DNA from: Marinilabiliaceae bacterium UBA5488
GTDB lineage: Bacteria > Bacteroidota > Bacteroidia > Bacteroidales > Marinilabiliaceae
Assembly: GCA_002427105.1 (NCBI GenBank)
Contig: DIPM01000014.1
Coordinates: forward strand, 23,110 to 85,074
Reading direction: 5' to 3'
DNA length: 61,965 bases
Positions 52,146 to 61,096 of the stretch are shown in pieces; position 1 is the stretch's first letter; each line of letters opens with the position of its first letter. Made by a program: the position numbers and the translations under genes. The notes under the pieces were generated by a model, which saw only the letters and a list, made by a program, of their open reading frames with translations, searched no databases and was not told where the DNA came from.

Positions 52146-54260
52146 TTATTCCTTCATCGTAAGTTGAATTCGTTTGCGTGCTATATCTACTTCAACCACT
52201 TTCACTTCAACATGTTGGTGGAGAGCAACAACATCATTGGGATTAGACACAAACCTGTCAGCCAGTTGGCTAATATGCACCAGCCCGTCCTGTTTTACAC
52301 CAACATCAACAAAAGCTCCGAAATTAGTGATATTGGTTACTATACCGGGTAGCTTCATGCCCGGACGTAAATCCTCAATTGAACGAACATCAGGCGAAAA
52401 CTCAAAGACCTTGATAACACTTCTGGGGTCGCGACCGGGCTTCTCAAGCTCTGCTTTTATATCATATAGCGTAGGAAGACCTATCTTGTCGTTCACATAT
52501 TTCTTCAAATCAACCTCCTGCCTGAGCTTAGCATCTTCCATAAGGTCAACAACTGTGCACTTCAAATCGTCAGCCATATTTTCAACTATGCTATATGCCT
52601 CGGGGTGAACTGCCGAGTTGTCAAGAGGGTTATCCCCTCCCCTGATTCGCAAAAAGCCTGCACACTGTTCGAAGCTTTTCGCGCCTAAGCGGGGCACCTT
52701 GTTAAGCTCGCGGCGCGATTTAAAGGGTCCGTTTTCTGTCCTGTAATCCACAATATTCTTTGCCAGCTGAGGGCCAAGACCCGAGACATAGCTCAGCAGA
52801 TGCCGGCTGGCTGTGTTAAGCTCAACACCAACCATATTAACGCAGGATTCCACTTCCTTATCCAGAGAAGCCATAAGCTTGCCTTGATCCACATCATGCT
52901 GATACTGGCCTACCCCTATCGATTTAGGGTCAATCTTAACCAACTCGGCAAGCGGATCCATCAGGCGGCGACCAATTGAAACGGCTCCCCTAACGGTAAC
53001 ATCATAGTCGGGAAATTCATCACGGGCAGTTTTGCTGGCACTATAAACTGATGCCCCGTCTTCACTAACTACAAAAACCAGAATATCACTATTGAATCGC
53101 ATTTTACGGATAAAAGCCTCCGTCTCACGCGAGGCTGTTCCGTTACCAATGGCAATAGCTTCAATTTTATAGGCTTCAACAAGGGTGTCAATTTTTTTGT
53201 AAGCCTGCTTAACTTCATTCTGCGGAGGGTGCGGAAATATTGTCTCGTTATGCATGAGATTACCCTGGGCATCAAGGCACACAACTTTACAGCCGGTTCT
53301 GTAGCCGGGGTCGATAGCAAGCACCCTCTTCTGTCCCAGCGGCGGAGATAGTAAAAGCTGCCTCAGATTTGAAGCGAAAACCTGAATTGCAGCTTCTTCC
53401 GCTTTCTGCCTGAAGAGAGCCGAAACCTCATTTTCGATAGAGGGACCCAGCAGTCTCTTATAGGAATCTTCAACAGCTGCCTTAACCTGGTCGGCCGCGC
53501 TATTGCGTCCTTTTACAAAGATGCTTTCCAGCAATTCCAAAGCCTTCTCCTGATCGGGAGATACTGATATCTTTAAAAAGCCCTCATTCTCGCCCCTTCG
53601 CATCGCCAGTAAGCGATGTGAAGGCGACTTTTTCAAGGGTTCTGAAAAATCATAATAATCGCTGTACTTCACAGCCTCCTCTTCTTTACCCTTAACCAGC
53701 TTAGAACTTATTACAGCCTCACGCTTAAACAAATTACGGATAAGATCACGAGCCTTCATATCTTCACTTACACGCTCGGCAATAATATCCCTTGCTCCTT
53801 GTAGGGCAGCCTCCACATCGGGCAGCTCATCGCTGAGAAAGTCAACAGCTCGTGATTCAATATCGCGCTCCTGCTGAAGAAATATAATATCGGCCAAAGG
53901 CTCCAGGCCCCACTCCCTGGCTTTAACGGCACGGGTTTTGCGCTTCGGCTTATATGGCAGGTATATGTCCTCCAGCTCAGTTGCATTCCATGTTGACTCA
54001 ATCTTACGTTTGAGTTCATCGCTGAGCAGCCCCTGTTCATCTATTGATTTTAGTATGGTTTCACGACGCTTTTGTACCTCCTGAAGCTTTTCATACATTT
54101 CCTTTATAGTACCCACCTGAACCTCATCAAGGCTGCCTGTCATCTCCTTGCGATAACGACTAATAAACGGAATGGTTGCTCCCTCATTAAGCAGAGCAAT
54201 GGTACTGCTCACCTGATTATGCGCGATATTGGTCTGCGCGGATATAATTTTGACAATCAT
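52146..54260 (-). CDS. tex: Tex-family RNA-binding protein
   Basis: A 704-residue transcription accessory protein. Order: N-terminal Tex helical domain (NEGATIPFISRYRKEMTGSL), a YqgF-like RNase fold with RVLAIDPGYRTGCKVVCLDA near 315, helix-hairpin-helix motifs around 490-560 (LSYVSGLGPQLAKNIVDYR) and a C-terminal S1 domain (GIVTNITNFGAFVDVGVKQD, then GLVHISQLADRFVS). It binds nucleic acid in the cytoplasm; the exact role is unsettled. Confidence 0.96.
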   Translation of the reverse strand: MIVKIISAQTNIAHNQVSSTIALLNEGATIPFISRYRKEMTGSLDEVQVGTIKEMYEKLQEVQKRRETILKSIDEQGLLSDELKRKIESTWNATELEDIYLPYKPKRKTRAVKAREWGLEPLADIIFLQQERDIESRAVDFLSDELPDVEAALQGARDIIAERVSEDMKARDLIRNLFKREAVISSKLVKGKEEEAVKYSDYYDFSEPLKKSPSHRLLAMRRGENEGFLKISVSPDQEKALELLESIFVKGRNSAADQVKAAVEDSYKRLLGPSIENEVSALFRQKAEEAAIQVFASNLRQLLLSPPLGQKRVLAIDPGYRTGCKVVCLDAQGNLMHNETIFPHPPQNEVKQAYKKIDTLVEAYKIEAIAIGNGTASRETEAFIRKMRFNSDILVFVVSEDGASVYSASKTARDEFPDYDVTVRGAVSIGRRLMDPLAELVKIDPKSIGVGQYQHDVDQGKLMASLDKEVESCVNMVGVELNTASRHLLSYVSGLGPQLAKNIVDYRTENGPFKSRRELNKVPRLGAKSFEQCAGFLRIRGGDNPLDNSAVHPEAYSIVENMADDLKCTVVDLMEDAKLRQEVDLKKYVNDKIGLPTLYDIKAELEKPGRDPRSVIKVFEFSPDVRSIEDLRPGMKLPGIVTNITNFGAFVDVGVKQDGLVHISQLADRFVSNPNDVVALHQHVEVKVVEVDIARKRIQLTMKE

Positions 54261-54411
54261 CTGTCGCCCGATTTTTTGATTAATTATTTAAGCTGTAAAT
54301 ATACCCTAAACTGTGATGATAAGGGGTAGAGTCCTCTAAAAAAACCGGGTTCTTTTTCACCTTCAAAAGTCATTTTGGCGAGGATATAGGAAAATTTTGT
54401 AAATCCTAAAT

Positions 54412-55557
54412 CTAGTTAATCAAAATCTTCTGGAAATGAATACTTTTATCAAATTCAACCCTAACAATATATAAACCGGAAGCCAAACCTTTAAGATCAA
54501 GATATGCTTCATTTGTATTTTCAAACCTCCAGTTTTGATAAACTTGAGCTGTTAATGAGGCTAATGAAATATTCACTTGTGGATAATGTTTGTTTAGGGA
54601 AATATTCAAATAGTCCTTACAAGGGTTAGGCGACATGCTAATTTCACTATCCTGTAATTCAAACAAACTTAATGCAGTTTCTACCTTAGGGTAAAGAAAG
54701 GTAGTAATATCATTAACAGTAGAATCCAGATATGCTTCCCAATCCGGGTTGCCGTAATACCAGGGGCAATGTGTAGCACCTTCATAAACATGAGTTTGGA
54801 CAGGTAATCCGATGTTTGAGGCGCGCAAAACTATATTAAAAGCAAGGGAAATAGGGATATATGTATCAGCCGAACCGTGAGTCCATAATATTGGAGCTTC
54901 GTTTGAGCTTTCTATCGCTGTAGGGTCAATAAACATTCCACATAAGCACATGATTGCATGTACTTGATTTCCTACATGCGAATTGCTGCTACTACCAATA
55001 GGATTATTGGGATTTGCCATAGGATATGGAATCATTTCGTCTTGTTTATCCACATAAGCCGCCATCATAGCAGTAATTGCGCCTGCTGATTCACCCCCGA
55101 TAAATACTCTGTTAGTATCAATTTTAAAATATTCTGCGTTTGCTTTAAAATATCGGATAGCTTGTTTTGCGTCGTGCATAGCATCTGTCATTGCCCTTCT
55201 GTCAGATTCAGAGTCGTAAAGCCGGAACTTCGGGTCAAGCCTGTAGTCTATGCTTGCAACGGCATATCCTTTTCTTGCCATCTTTTGGGAGAGTAATTTA
55301 ATGGACTGATATTCTCTAGTTCCCGAGGTAAATCCCCCGCCATGAATATAGATGATAAGTGGTCTCTGTTGAACGGGATCTAGTCTTGGAGCGTAAAAAT
55401 CAAAAAGTAGATTCTGGTTATTTCCGAGATAATCAATAGCATAGCCATAGTTTCCACCTATTACAGAATCCAATTCACTAAACACATAACTTAGGTATCG
55501 TTGTGAATATGCGCTGAAATTCAAAAACAATAATATCAGAATTATGAGTTTTTTCAT
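54412..55557 (-). CDS. Secreted alpha/beta hydrolase (esterase) with T9SS sorting domain
   Basis: A 381-residue exported enzyme. A signal peptide ends near residue 18 (LNFSAYSQ). The esterase fold shows the oxyanion motif YIHGGGFTSGT near 70, the nucleophile Ser in FIGGESAGAITAMMAAY near 154, Asp in WTHGSADTYIPIS near 228 and His in EGATHCPWYYG near 263. The last 70 residues (SMSPNPCKDYLNIS to LASGLYIVRV) are a type A C-terminal domain for type IX secretion, so the enzyme goes to the cell surface. Its start is 16 bases after an intron domain V relic, an odd 5' context. Confidence 0.9.
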   Translation of the reverse strand: MKKLIILILLFLNFSAYSQRYLSYVFSELDSVIGGNYGYAIDYLGNNQNLLFDFYAPRLDPVQQRPLIIYIHGGGFTSGTREYQSIKLLSQKMARKGYAVASIDYRLDPKFRLYDSESDRRAMTDAMHDAKQAIRYFKANAEYFKIDTNRVFIGGESAGAITAMMAAYVDKQDEMIPYPMANPNNPIGSSSNSHVGNQVHAIMCLCGMFIDPTAIESSNEAPILWTHGSADTYIPISLAFNIVLRASNIGLPVQTHVYEGATHCPWYYGNPDWEAYLDSTVNDITTFLYPKVETALSLFELQDSEISMSPNPCKDYLNISLNKHYPQVNISLASLTAQVYQNWRFENTNEAYLDLKGLASGLYIVRVEFDKSIHFQKILIN

Positions 55558-55573
55558 CCTAAACCCTTTCTAT

Positions 55574-55606
55574 AAACCGTACGTGAAATATTCGCTCATA
55601 CGGCTT
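55574..55606 (-). ncRNA. Group II intron domain V relic
   Basis: Read on the minus strand it starts AAGCCGTATGAG and ends TTTCACGTACGGTTT: an 8-bp lower stem with the conserved G-U pair of the AGC triad, a two-base CG bulge on the 3' arm and a TGAG/TTCA upper stem. This is the shape and core sequence of the catalytic domain V of bacterial group II introns; the tetraloop region is degenerate. No domain VI of normal size or intron protein lies near it, so it is a remnant, 16 bases before the esterase ATG. The remaining 115 bases up to alkD may be intron-derived too. Confidence 0.65.
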
Positions 55607-55721
55607 ATCGATTAAAATTTTTCAGGAGCTTTATTCGCGAATTTACGACAATTCAGGTTTAGTTGGGTCCAACTCCCATACAATATTTAGGACTACCTCT
55701 CCGTGCTATACCGCTAATGCC

Positions 55722-56438
55722 TTATTTTTTCATGGCTTCCGCTTTGAGTTCTTTAGGCATCTTTTCAATGGCGTAACGCAGTGCCGTGCGTGGCATAACG
55801 GCCTTTTTGGCTACCACATAGTTAAATACAGCTTGTTTATTACTTTCGCTGGCTGCTTTCAGCATCCAGCCGTAGCCTTTTTGTACCAGGTCGTCTTTAT
55901 CAAGAAGCAGTAGGTCTGCAATCTCAAATATTTCTTTAAGAAACAGTCCTTTTCTGGCGGGGATGATCAGGCTTACGGCGGCCCCTCTTTTAGTCCAGCG
56001 ATGGGGCGAGGTCGCCCAACGCTTAAGCTCTTCAAGGTACTCTGGATACTTCATCACAAAACTTCCGATGGTATGGTTGCAAAGGGTGTCGCAGTCGGCC
56101 CAATTGTTTACGTAGCTATTTACCCAACGCTCAAAGGTCTTGAAATCTTCCGGCTCGTATTGCGCAACCCAAGATTCGGCAAAGCGGCAGGCTATAATGG
56201 CTTCCTCCAGGTACTTCGATTGCCAAAGTTCATCGCAAAGGGCAAAGACTTCGTGTTTGGATAAGGGCTTTATTCGCTTTAGGTATTCCCTGATTATTTT
56301 AGTGGCTTCGACATTTTTTACGCCATAAACCAGGGCTGCTTCGCCGGGCTTAAAGAAGCGGGCGGAAGTGGCCTTTGCCTGTGGGTCGGCGCTGCTTTGC
56401 AGGGCCTGCCTAATTTCTGTTAACAATTTTTCTTTCAT
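55722..56438 (-). CDS. DNA alkylation repair protein, AlkD family
   Basis: A 238-residue HEAT-like repeat protein. ALCDELWQSKYLEEAIIACR near 65-84, WADCDTLCNHTIGSFVMKYP near 113-132 and SPHRWTKRGAAVSLIIPARK near 143-162 follow the AlkD layout, with the Trp and Asp residues that grip damaged bases. AlkD removes N3- and N7-alkyl purines without flipping the base. It follows the VOC gene by 27 bases on the same strand. Confidence 0.9.
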   Translation of the reverse strand: MKEKLLTEIRQALQSSADPQAKATSARFFKPGEAALVYGVKNVEATKIIREYLKRIKPLSKHEVFALCDELWQSKYLEEAIIACRFAESWVAQYEPEDFKTFERWVNSYVNNWADCDTLCNHTIGSFVMKYPEYLEELKRWATSPHRWTKRGAAVSLIIPARKGLFLKEIFEIADLLLLDKDDLVQKGYGWMLKAASESNKQAVFNYVVAKKAVMPRTALRYAIEKMPKELKAEAMKK

Positions 56439-56465
56439 AAGGCACTAAAAAAACGAATAGGCAGC

Positions 56466-56888
56466 TTAATTGTTGCAGACAATCTCATACTTGATGTTTT
56501 CTAAGTCTTTAAAAAACACCGCATAGTAGGTGAGACTGTATTCCAGATAAAGTTGGGGCTTGGTGACGATGTTTGCCCCTATCTTCTTTAACTCCTCGTA
56601 TGCACTGTCGACTTCGGCTCTCGAATCGGCTTTAAAGGCCAAATGGTGCAGGGCACCGGGCTTGCGCCTGTGAATGGCCTCGTCTTTAAAGGCCTCCCGG
56701 GGTGAGGTAAGAGCGAAAGCCAGCAGTTCATGGCTGTACTCAACCACATAAAAGTCATGCTCTTGGATATAAACCTTCACCTTTTTATTGACATCAAAGC
56801 CAACAATGGGCAAAAACCGGTCATAAAAACGTTCTGCTGCGTCGAGGTCCTTTACAGTAATCTGGATGTGATCAATAATGGGTTTCAT
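56466..56888 (-). CDS. VOC (glyoxalase) family protein
   Basis: A 140-residue protein with two beta-alpha-beta-beta-beta units: PIIDHIQITVKDLDAAERFY near 3-22 with the first metal His, and PGALHHLAFKADSRAEVDSA near 70-89, ending in a YAVFFKDLENIKYEIV strand with a metal Glu. It may be a dioxygenase, resistance protein or glyoxalase-type enzyme. The ATG at 56888 was used; a longer frame upstream runs into the SUMF1 fragment at 56902. Confidence 0.85.
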   Translation of the reverse strand: MKPIIDHIQITVKDLDAAERFYDRFLPIVGFDVNKKVKVYIQEHDFYVVEYSHELLAFALTSPREAFKDEAIHRRKPGALHHLAFKADSRAEVDSAYEELKKIGANIVTKPQLYLEYSLTYYAVFFKDLENIKYEIVCNN

Positions 56889-56901
56889 AGGCTTGATAGA
56901 T

Positions 56902-57027
56902 TTATTTATTTCTGGCAATTCTAAACCCCAGGTCGTCGATTTTAAATTTTAAGGGATGACTTCTTCTTCGTGTGGTTGCCATGACACTTCGTTCATCGTC
57001 AGCCCAACCGCCACCTCTAAAAATTCG
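56902..57027 (-). pseudogene. SUMF1/formylglycine-enzyme family C-terminal fragment
   Basis: A 41-codon frame reads RIFRGGGWADDERSVMATTR, RRSHPLKFKIDDLGFRIARN and K, then stops. RGGGW and LGFRIAR are the C-terminal marks of formylglycine-generating/SUMF1 proteins. The body is missing; upstream it runs into the RhuM fragment. The stop lies 14 bases before the VOC ATG. Confidence 0.8.
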
Positions 57028-57124
57028 GTATGAGCCATACGGTTTCGTCCTGAAAACGAACATCTAATTTTGTTTCTCCGTTTTCGGTTTGATATATAAC
57101 TATTTGTGATTTATTTTCTTCCAT
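57017..57124 (-). pseudogene. RhuM-family N-terminal fragment
   Basis: A 35-codon frame starting at the ATG at 57124 reads MEENKSQIVIYQTENGETKL then DVRFQDETVWL and stops after IPNF. The opening YQTENGETKLDVRFQDETVWL is the standard start of RhuM-type (virulence-associated) proteins, about 300 residues long when intact. It is cut where the SUMF1 fragment begins, and the two overlap by 11 bases in different frames. Confidence 0.75.
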
Positions 57125-57136
57125 TTGAATTAAAAT

Positions 57137-57360
57137 TTATTTCAATGTATCATTATCCCAATTTGCAGGGTTGTTTGTGATGTATTCCGAAATTTTCAAA
57201 TACGATAGTTCATCGCGAATTATGTGTTCGTGGTAATTGCGTTGCCAAACATCGAATATATTGGTATTTTGACGCACCCATTTGGTAACACCAATTTTGT
57301 ACCCCCGCACAATTGACCCAATGGTTTTTGATGGTGACCGTTGGGGCGAATAATTTTTCG
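57137..57360 (-). pseudogene. REP-associated tyrosine transposase (RAYT), C-terminal fragment
   Basis: A frame runs KNYSPQRSPSKTIGSIVRGY, KIGVTKWVRQNTNIFDVWQ, RNYHEHIIRDELSYLKISEY, ITNNPANWDNDTLK and stops. WQRNYHEHIIR and ISEYITNNPANW are the C-terminal marks of RAYT transposases. The HUH N-terminal part is gone. The fragment begins inside the hairpin that directly follows the methylase stop. Confidence 0.8.
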
Positions 57361-57363
57361 CCC
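57344..57363. repeat. REP-like hairpin at the methylase/RAYT junction
   Basis: GGGCGAA pairs with TTCGCCC across a 6-base loop, immediately after the methylase stop codon. It lies inside the RAYT reading frame and resembles the palindromes that such transposases act on. Confidence 0.55.
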
Positions 57364-60300
57364 TTACCGTACGCTACCCTCTATTATCTCGATTTCTTCT
57401 GCTGTCAAATCGTATAGCTGGTAAACCAAATGATCTATTTGGTTTTCTAAATTTGTTGTTTCAATTTCTTTATCTTTTGCTTTAAGTGAAATGATTTCAG
57501 AAACTTTATTTTCTAAATCAATTGAGGTGATTTTTTTTGGTAGTGGAAGTTGTTCTATGTATTTTGGTTTTATGTTGTAGTCCACAAAACAATTTGAAAA
57601 ATACCAATTCATAAGTCGTGAGTTTAGTATTCCCAATAGCACTTTTAAAGAATTCCCATTTTCTGAAACAACAAATGAAAAGTTGTTTAAAGGATAATAT
57701 TCACCTGTAAGATCAAGTGCACAAACTAACCTAACAGGCATACTCAATTTTCTGATATATTGAATTAGTATTTTTGGTTGTTCATAGTTTATATTGTTTA
57801 AACCCGCTAAATCATTACAAACGTTCAAATAGTCACATTGCCAATCAATTGTATATTTCTTAATATTCTTTGCCGATGAAGCACACTTTTTCCAATTCTC
57901 CTTACCTGTGATTACCTTAGAAAGAAATCTGTTGTTATCACCTGTTTTTATTCCATAAACAACTTTAAATGATTTTTTTAGTGTGTCTAACTGTGAAATT
58001 CTTGTTAATAGATTTTCTTTTGATTCATTAGTTGAAAGACTAAAAACAAAGTCAGCTTTTGTTTCAAATTTATTTTGCTCAATACTATTTACTTTAAACC
58101 CTTCAAATTCAACCAAGTCATAAACTCGTTTGGTTTCATTGGATTTATATAACTTAATCACATTGTCGCTTTTTGCATTTTTTTGCAAAACGTAGATTGC
58201 AGGAACAATGTCAGGTGCGTCTACAAAAACTTGCTTTTCTAATTCTAAAAGTGAAATTACTCGATTTCCTAAGAATGCTTTCTTTCTAATTTGAGAGAAC
58301 TTATCAAGATAATATATTGTGTTAGTGGTTATGAATGAAAAAACACCATTCGGTTTTAATAAATCAATAATTGCAAGTTCAATGAAGAACGTGTAAATCT
58401 CAACTTCACCACTTGTTGCAGTAAACCTATTTTTCAAATACTCTTTTTCTCTATCAATTAGTTTAACACCATACGGCGGATTCCCAATCACCACATCAAA
58501 CCCCACAAAATCACCGTTATCGTCCAGTACTTCGGGAAATTCAAATCGCCATTCAAAGGCGTTTTCGTAAATTTTATTGCTTTTTATTTCTTCAATTTCG
58601 GCTTCAAGCTTTTGAGTATCGGCAGTTAGTTTAGAAACTTTCGCGTTCCAATCAGCTTTTTCTTTTTTTGAGAGTTCAAAAAGCTGACCTTGATTTGTCA
58701 TAGTAAACAACTCGCCATTTAAGGCTCTAAGTCGTTTTGCCTTTGGGTCGTTCAAAGAAATTTCACTGCGGAAATTAGTTTTTATTTCGTTAATCAAACG
58801 TTCCATTTCCCGCTTTTGCTCTTTGCTTTGGGCGTTTCGGTAAGTGTCAACCGCAAGGCGGTAACTGTCAATAGTCCATTTGCTGGCACTCTTTTTTAAT
58901 GCTTGTTTTAAATCGGCATCGAAAGTAAAACGGCTAATTAAAGAGTTGCCACATTTAATATTTATGTCAATGTTCGGAAGGGTTTCAAGTTCTGTTTCGT
59001 TTTTGTAATAGGCGTTTTTCAATAATTCAATCCATAAACGCAAACGGCAAATTTTTACCGAATTGGGGTTTAGGTCAACGCCAAACAAACAGTTTTCAAT
59101 TATTGTTTGCTTTTCGTGAAACAAAGTTTCTTGTATGCGTTGGCTTTCTTTATTTGTTGGATTATACTCGAAAAGTTCTCCATCTTCGTCCGTTACAATC
59201 AATTCATCGTTTACTACTTCAAAATGATATTCTTTTAATCGCTTTCCTTCACGGTCTTGCAATATTTTAAGGTCGCTTTTTATAGCAATTATTTCATTGA
59301 GAGCCGAAACCAAAAAGTGTCCAGAGCCAACGGCAGGGTCACAAATTTTTAAATCATTGATTAATTTATTTGCTTCTTTTCGGTCTTCAATTTTATCGTA
59401 AAGCGAATTAACATCAGTACAATTCCAATTTTTAGTTTCGTTGAATTTCTGGACCACCGCTTTGCGGATGGTTTCGCGGCACATATACATGGTTATAAAA
59501 CCTGGTGTAAAGAACGAGCCGTCTTTGTAACCGTTAATTTTTTCGAAAATCAATCCAAGAACTGAAGCATTGATAAGGGTTTTATTGTCTTCCTGTATTT
59601 CTTCGCTTCCTTCGCTTGTAAAATCATAAGCGTTAAGAAATTCGAAAAGATATTCAAGCGGATTGATATTTCCTGTTCGTTTTTTTCCTGTGCTGTCTTT
59701 TAAAACTGTTTGCGAATATATCGGCAAAGTTTTATCATTGCGTAAATTGCTAATGAAAAGCGTTGTATGTTCAATTTCAGTTGGTTCAAAAAGTGAACTG
59801 TTCAAATAAGGAACTTTGGCAAATAACGTTTTCTCATCTTCGTTTCGCTCGTTTTGCTTGCGTGCAAGCACTTGAAAAAACAGACTGTTTAAATCGTCGT
59901 AATCTTTTATTTTATCGAAACTCAGAAACTCATACGATTTGTCGCCTTTGTGGTAAGTAATTAATTGAGCTTCGAGCAATTTTAGAAACAAAATACGATT
60001 TATCCAAGTAATACTTAATTCAAGCCCAACATTAAAAAGTCGTTCTTGTAAGTTTGCACCAAATTGGTTTGGGTTTTCAATCCTAGAAATTTTATCGAGG
60101 CTGTCTAATTGAATAATTGCATTTTCGAGGAAAGACCCTGTATTGCGTTCGCCGTCTTTGTTACGTTCGATTAGTTTTTTACTTCCGTCTTTGGTCTCGG
60201 TTAATCCAATAATATGTAGCAATTCACCGTAAAAACGTTTATCAAGGCTATTGCTGTCGTTTGCAAACGGAAGTTTTAAAAGATGTTCGGGCGATAAAAG

Positions 60301-61008
60301 TTTGAATAATGCAATCAACGAATTGTCATCTGCCTTGTCCGAATTGCGTAATGGTTTTTGAAAGTCCTGAATATTGAAATATGTAAATTCAATTTCAGAA
60401 GTGATGCTGTTAATAAACGGTTCGGCAATCTCTTTGTAAAATACGTCTGTTGTTTTCTTGCTTGCTTCAAAGTTCTCAAACTGTTTTACAAACGATTTGT
60501 TTTGAGCAAAAAGTCTTTCAAATAGATGCTCGTCAAAAATGAACCATTCGTTTATGTTGGTCGCCACCAAATGTTTTATTTCAAGATTCTTTTGAGTGAT
60601 ACGTTCACGTAAATAATACAAAACCAATTCTTGAAATGCTTTTACGTTGATTTTTGAAAGCATTTGCTCCTTCGTATCCTCAGGAGCGAATACTTTCAGC
60701 ATTTCCCCTTTATTGGTCGGCTTTTTAGCCTCAATAATAACACCCACGGTGCCGGAGGCACTGTTTGCGTTATGGATTACAAGGTCGTTTCTACCTTTTG
60801 TATTTATAAAGTGATTTTGCTTGTAGTATGTATCTTTCAGAAAGTCTGAAACAAGATTTTTATGAAATTCTTCCGATTCGCTGTCATTAATCCTGTCGAG
60901 CAACTGGATTAAATTAGTCTTGAAACACTCGATTTCATTCCTGTTAGGTTTTACTTTCAGAAAGGCTTTGTTTAGTGCCTTCCGAGGTTTCAAGATTCGT
61001 ATTTCCAT
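57364..61008 (-). CDS. Type IIG restriction-modification enzyme (Eco57I-like N6-adenine methylase fused to nuclease)
   Basis: A 1214-residue single-chain enzyme. Near 73-97 a PD-(D/E)xK-type nuclease motif is seen (NDLVIHNANSAS to IIEAKKP). The SAM site DPAVGSGHFLVSALNEI is near 561-577 and the adenine-methylase motif VIGNPPYGVKL near 840-850. The C-terminal 250 residues, with IKTGDNNRFL and YLNVCNDLAG, act as the target-recognition domain. Both cutting and protective methylation of the same site are thus in one chain, acting in the cytoplasm. The gene is clearly more AT-rich than its neighbours, a sign of recent transfer. No accessory defence gene is beside it. Confidence 0.9.
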   Translation of the reverse strand: MEIRILKPRKALNKAFLKVKPNRNEIECFKTNLIQLLDRINDSESEEFHKNLVSDFLKDTYYKQNHFINTKGRNDLVIHNANSASGTVGVIIEAKKPTNKGEMLKVFAPEDTKEQMLSKINVKAFQELVLYYLRERITQKNLEIKHLVATNINEWFIFDEHLFERLFAQNKSFVKQFENFEASKKTTDVFYKEIAEPFINSITSEIEFTYFNIQDFQKPLRNSDKADDNSLIALFKLLSPEHLLKLPFANDSNSLDKRFYGELLHIIGLTETKDGSKKLIERNKDGERNTGSFLENAIIQLDSLDKISRIENPNQFGANLQERLFNVGLELSITWINRILFLKLLEAQLITYHKGDKSYEFLSFDKIKDYDDLNSLFFQVLARKQNERNEDEKTLFAKVPYLNSSLFEPTEIEHTTLFISNLRNDKTLPIYSQTVLKDSTGKKRTGNINPLEYLFEFLNAYDFTSEGSEEIQEDNKTLINASVLGLIFEKINGYKDGSFFTPGFITMYMCRETIRKAVVQKFNETKNWNCTDVNSLYDKIEDRKEANKLINDLKICDPAVGSGHFLVSALNEIIAIKSDLKILQDREGKRLKEYHFEVVNDELIVTDEDGELFEYNPTNKESQRIQETLFHEKQTIIENCLFGVDLNPNSVKICRLRLWIELLKNAYYKNETELETLPNIDINIKCGNSLISRFTFDADLKQALKKSASKWTIDSYRLAVDTYRNAQSKEQKREMERLINEIKTNFRSEISLNDPKAKRLRALNGELFTMTNQGQLFELSKKEKADWNAKVSKLTADTQKLEAEIEEIKSNKIYENAFEWRFEFPEVLDDNGDFVGFDVVIGNPPYGVKLIDREKEYLKNRFTATSGEVEIYTFFIELAIIDLLKPNGVFSFITTNTIYYLDKFSQIRKKAFLGNRVISLLELEKQVFVDAPDIVPAIYVLQKNAKSDNVIKLYKSNETKRVYDLVEFEGFKVNSIEQNKFETKADFVFSLSTNESKENLLTRISQLDTLKKSFKVVYGIKTGDNNRFLSKVITGKENWKKCASSAKNIKKYTIDWQCDYLNVCNDLAGLNNINYEQPKILIQYIRKLSMPVRLVCALDLTGEYYPLNNFSFVVSENGNSLKVLLGILNSRLMNWYFSNCFVDYNIKPKYIEQLPLPKKITSIDLENKVSEIISLKAKDKEIETTNLENQIDHLVYQLYDLTAEEIEIIEGSVR

Positions 61009-61096
61009 TAATCAAAAATCTGTTAAATGTTTATTATTAAGCACAAATATACAATTATCTACGGGTGTGTCGGCAAGAAAACAATATAATACAGTT

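Noticed and set aside
56001..56328. Plus-strand frames inside alkD
   Set aside because: Antisense shadows of the AlkD coding sequence with no independent support.
59763..60849. Plus-strand frames inside the type IIG gene
   Set aside because: Short, Cys- and Arg-rich antisense translations of the methylase gene.
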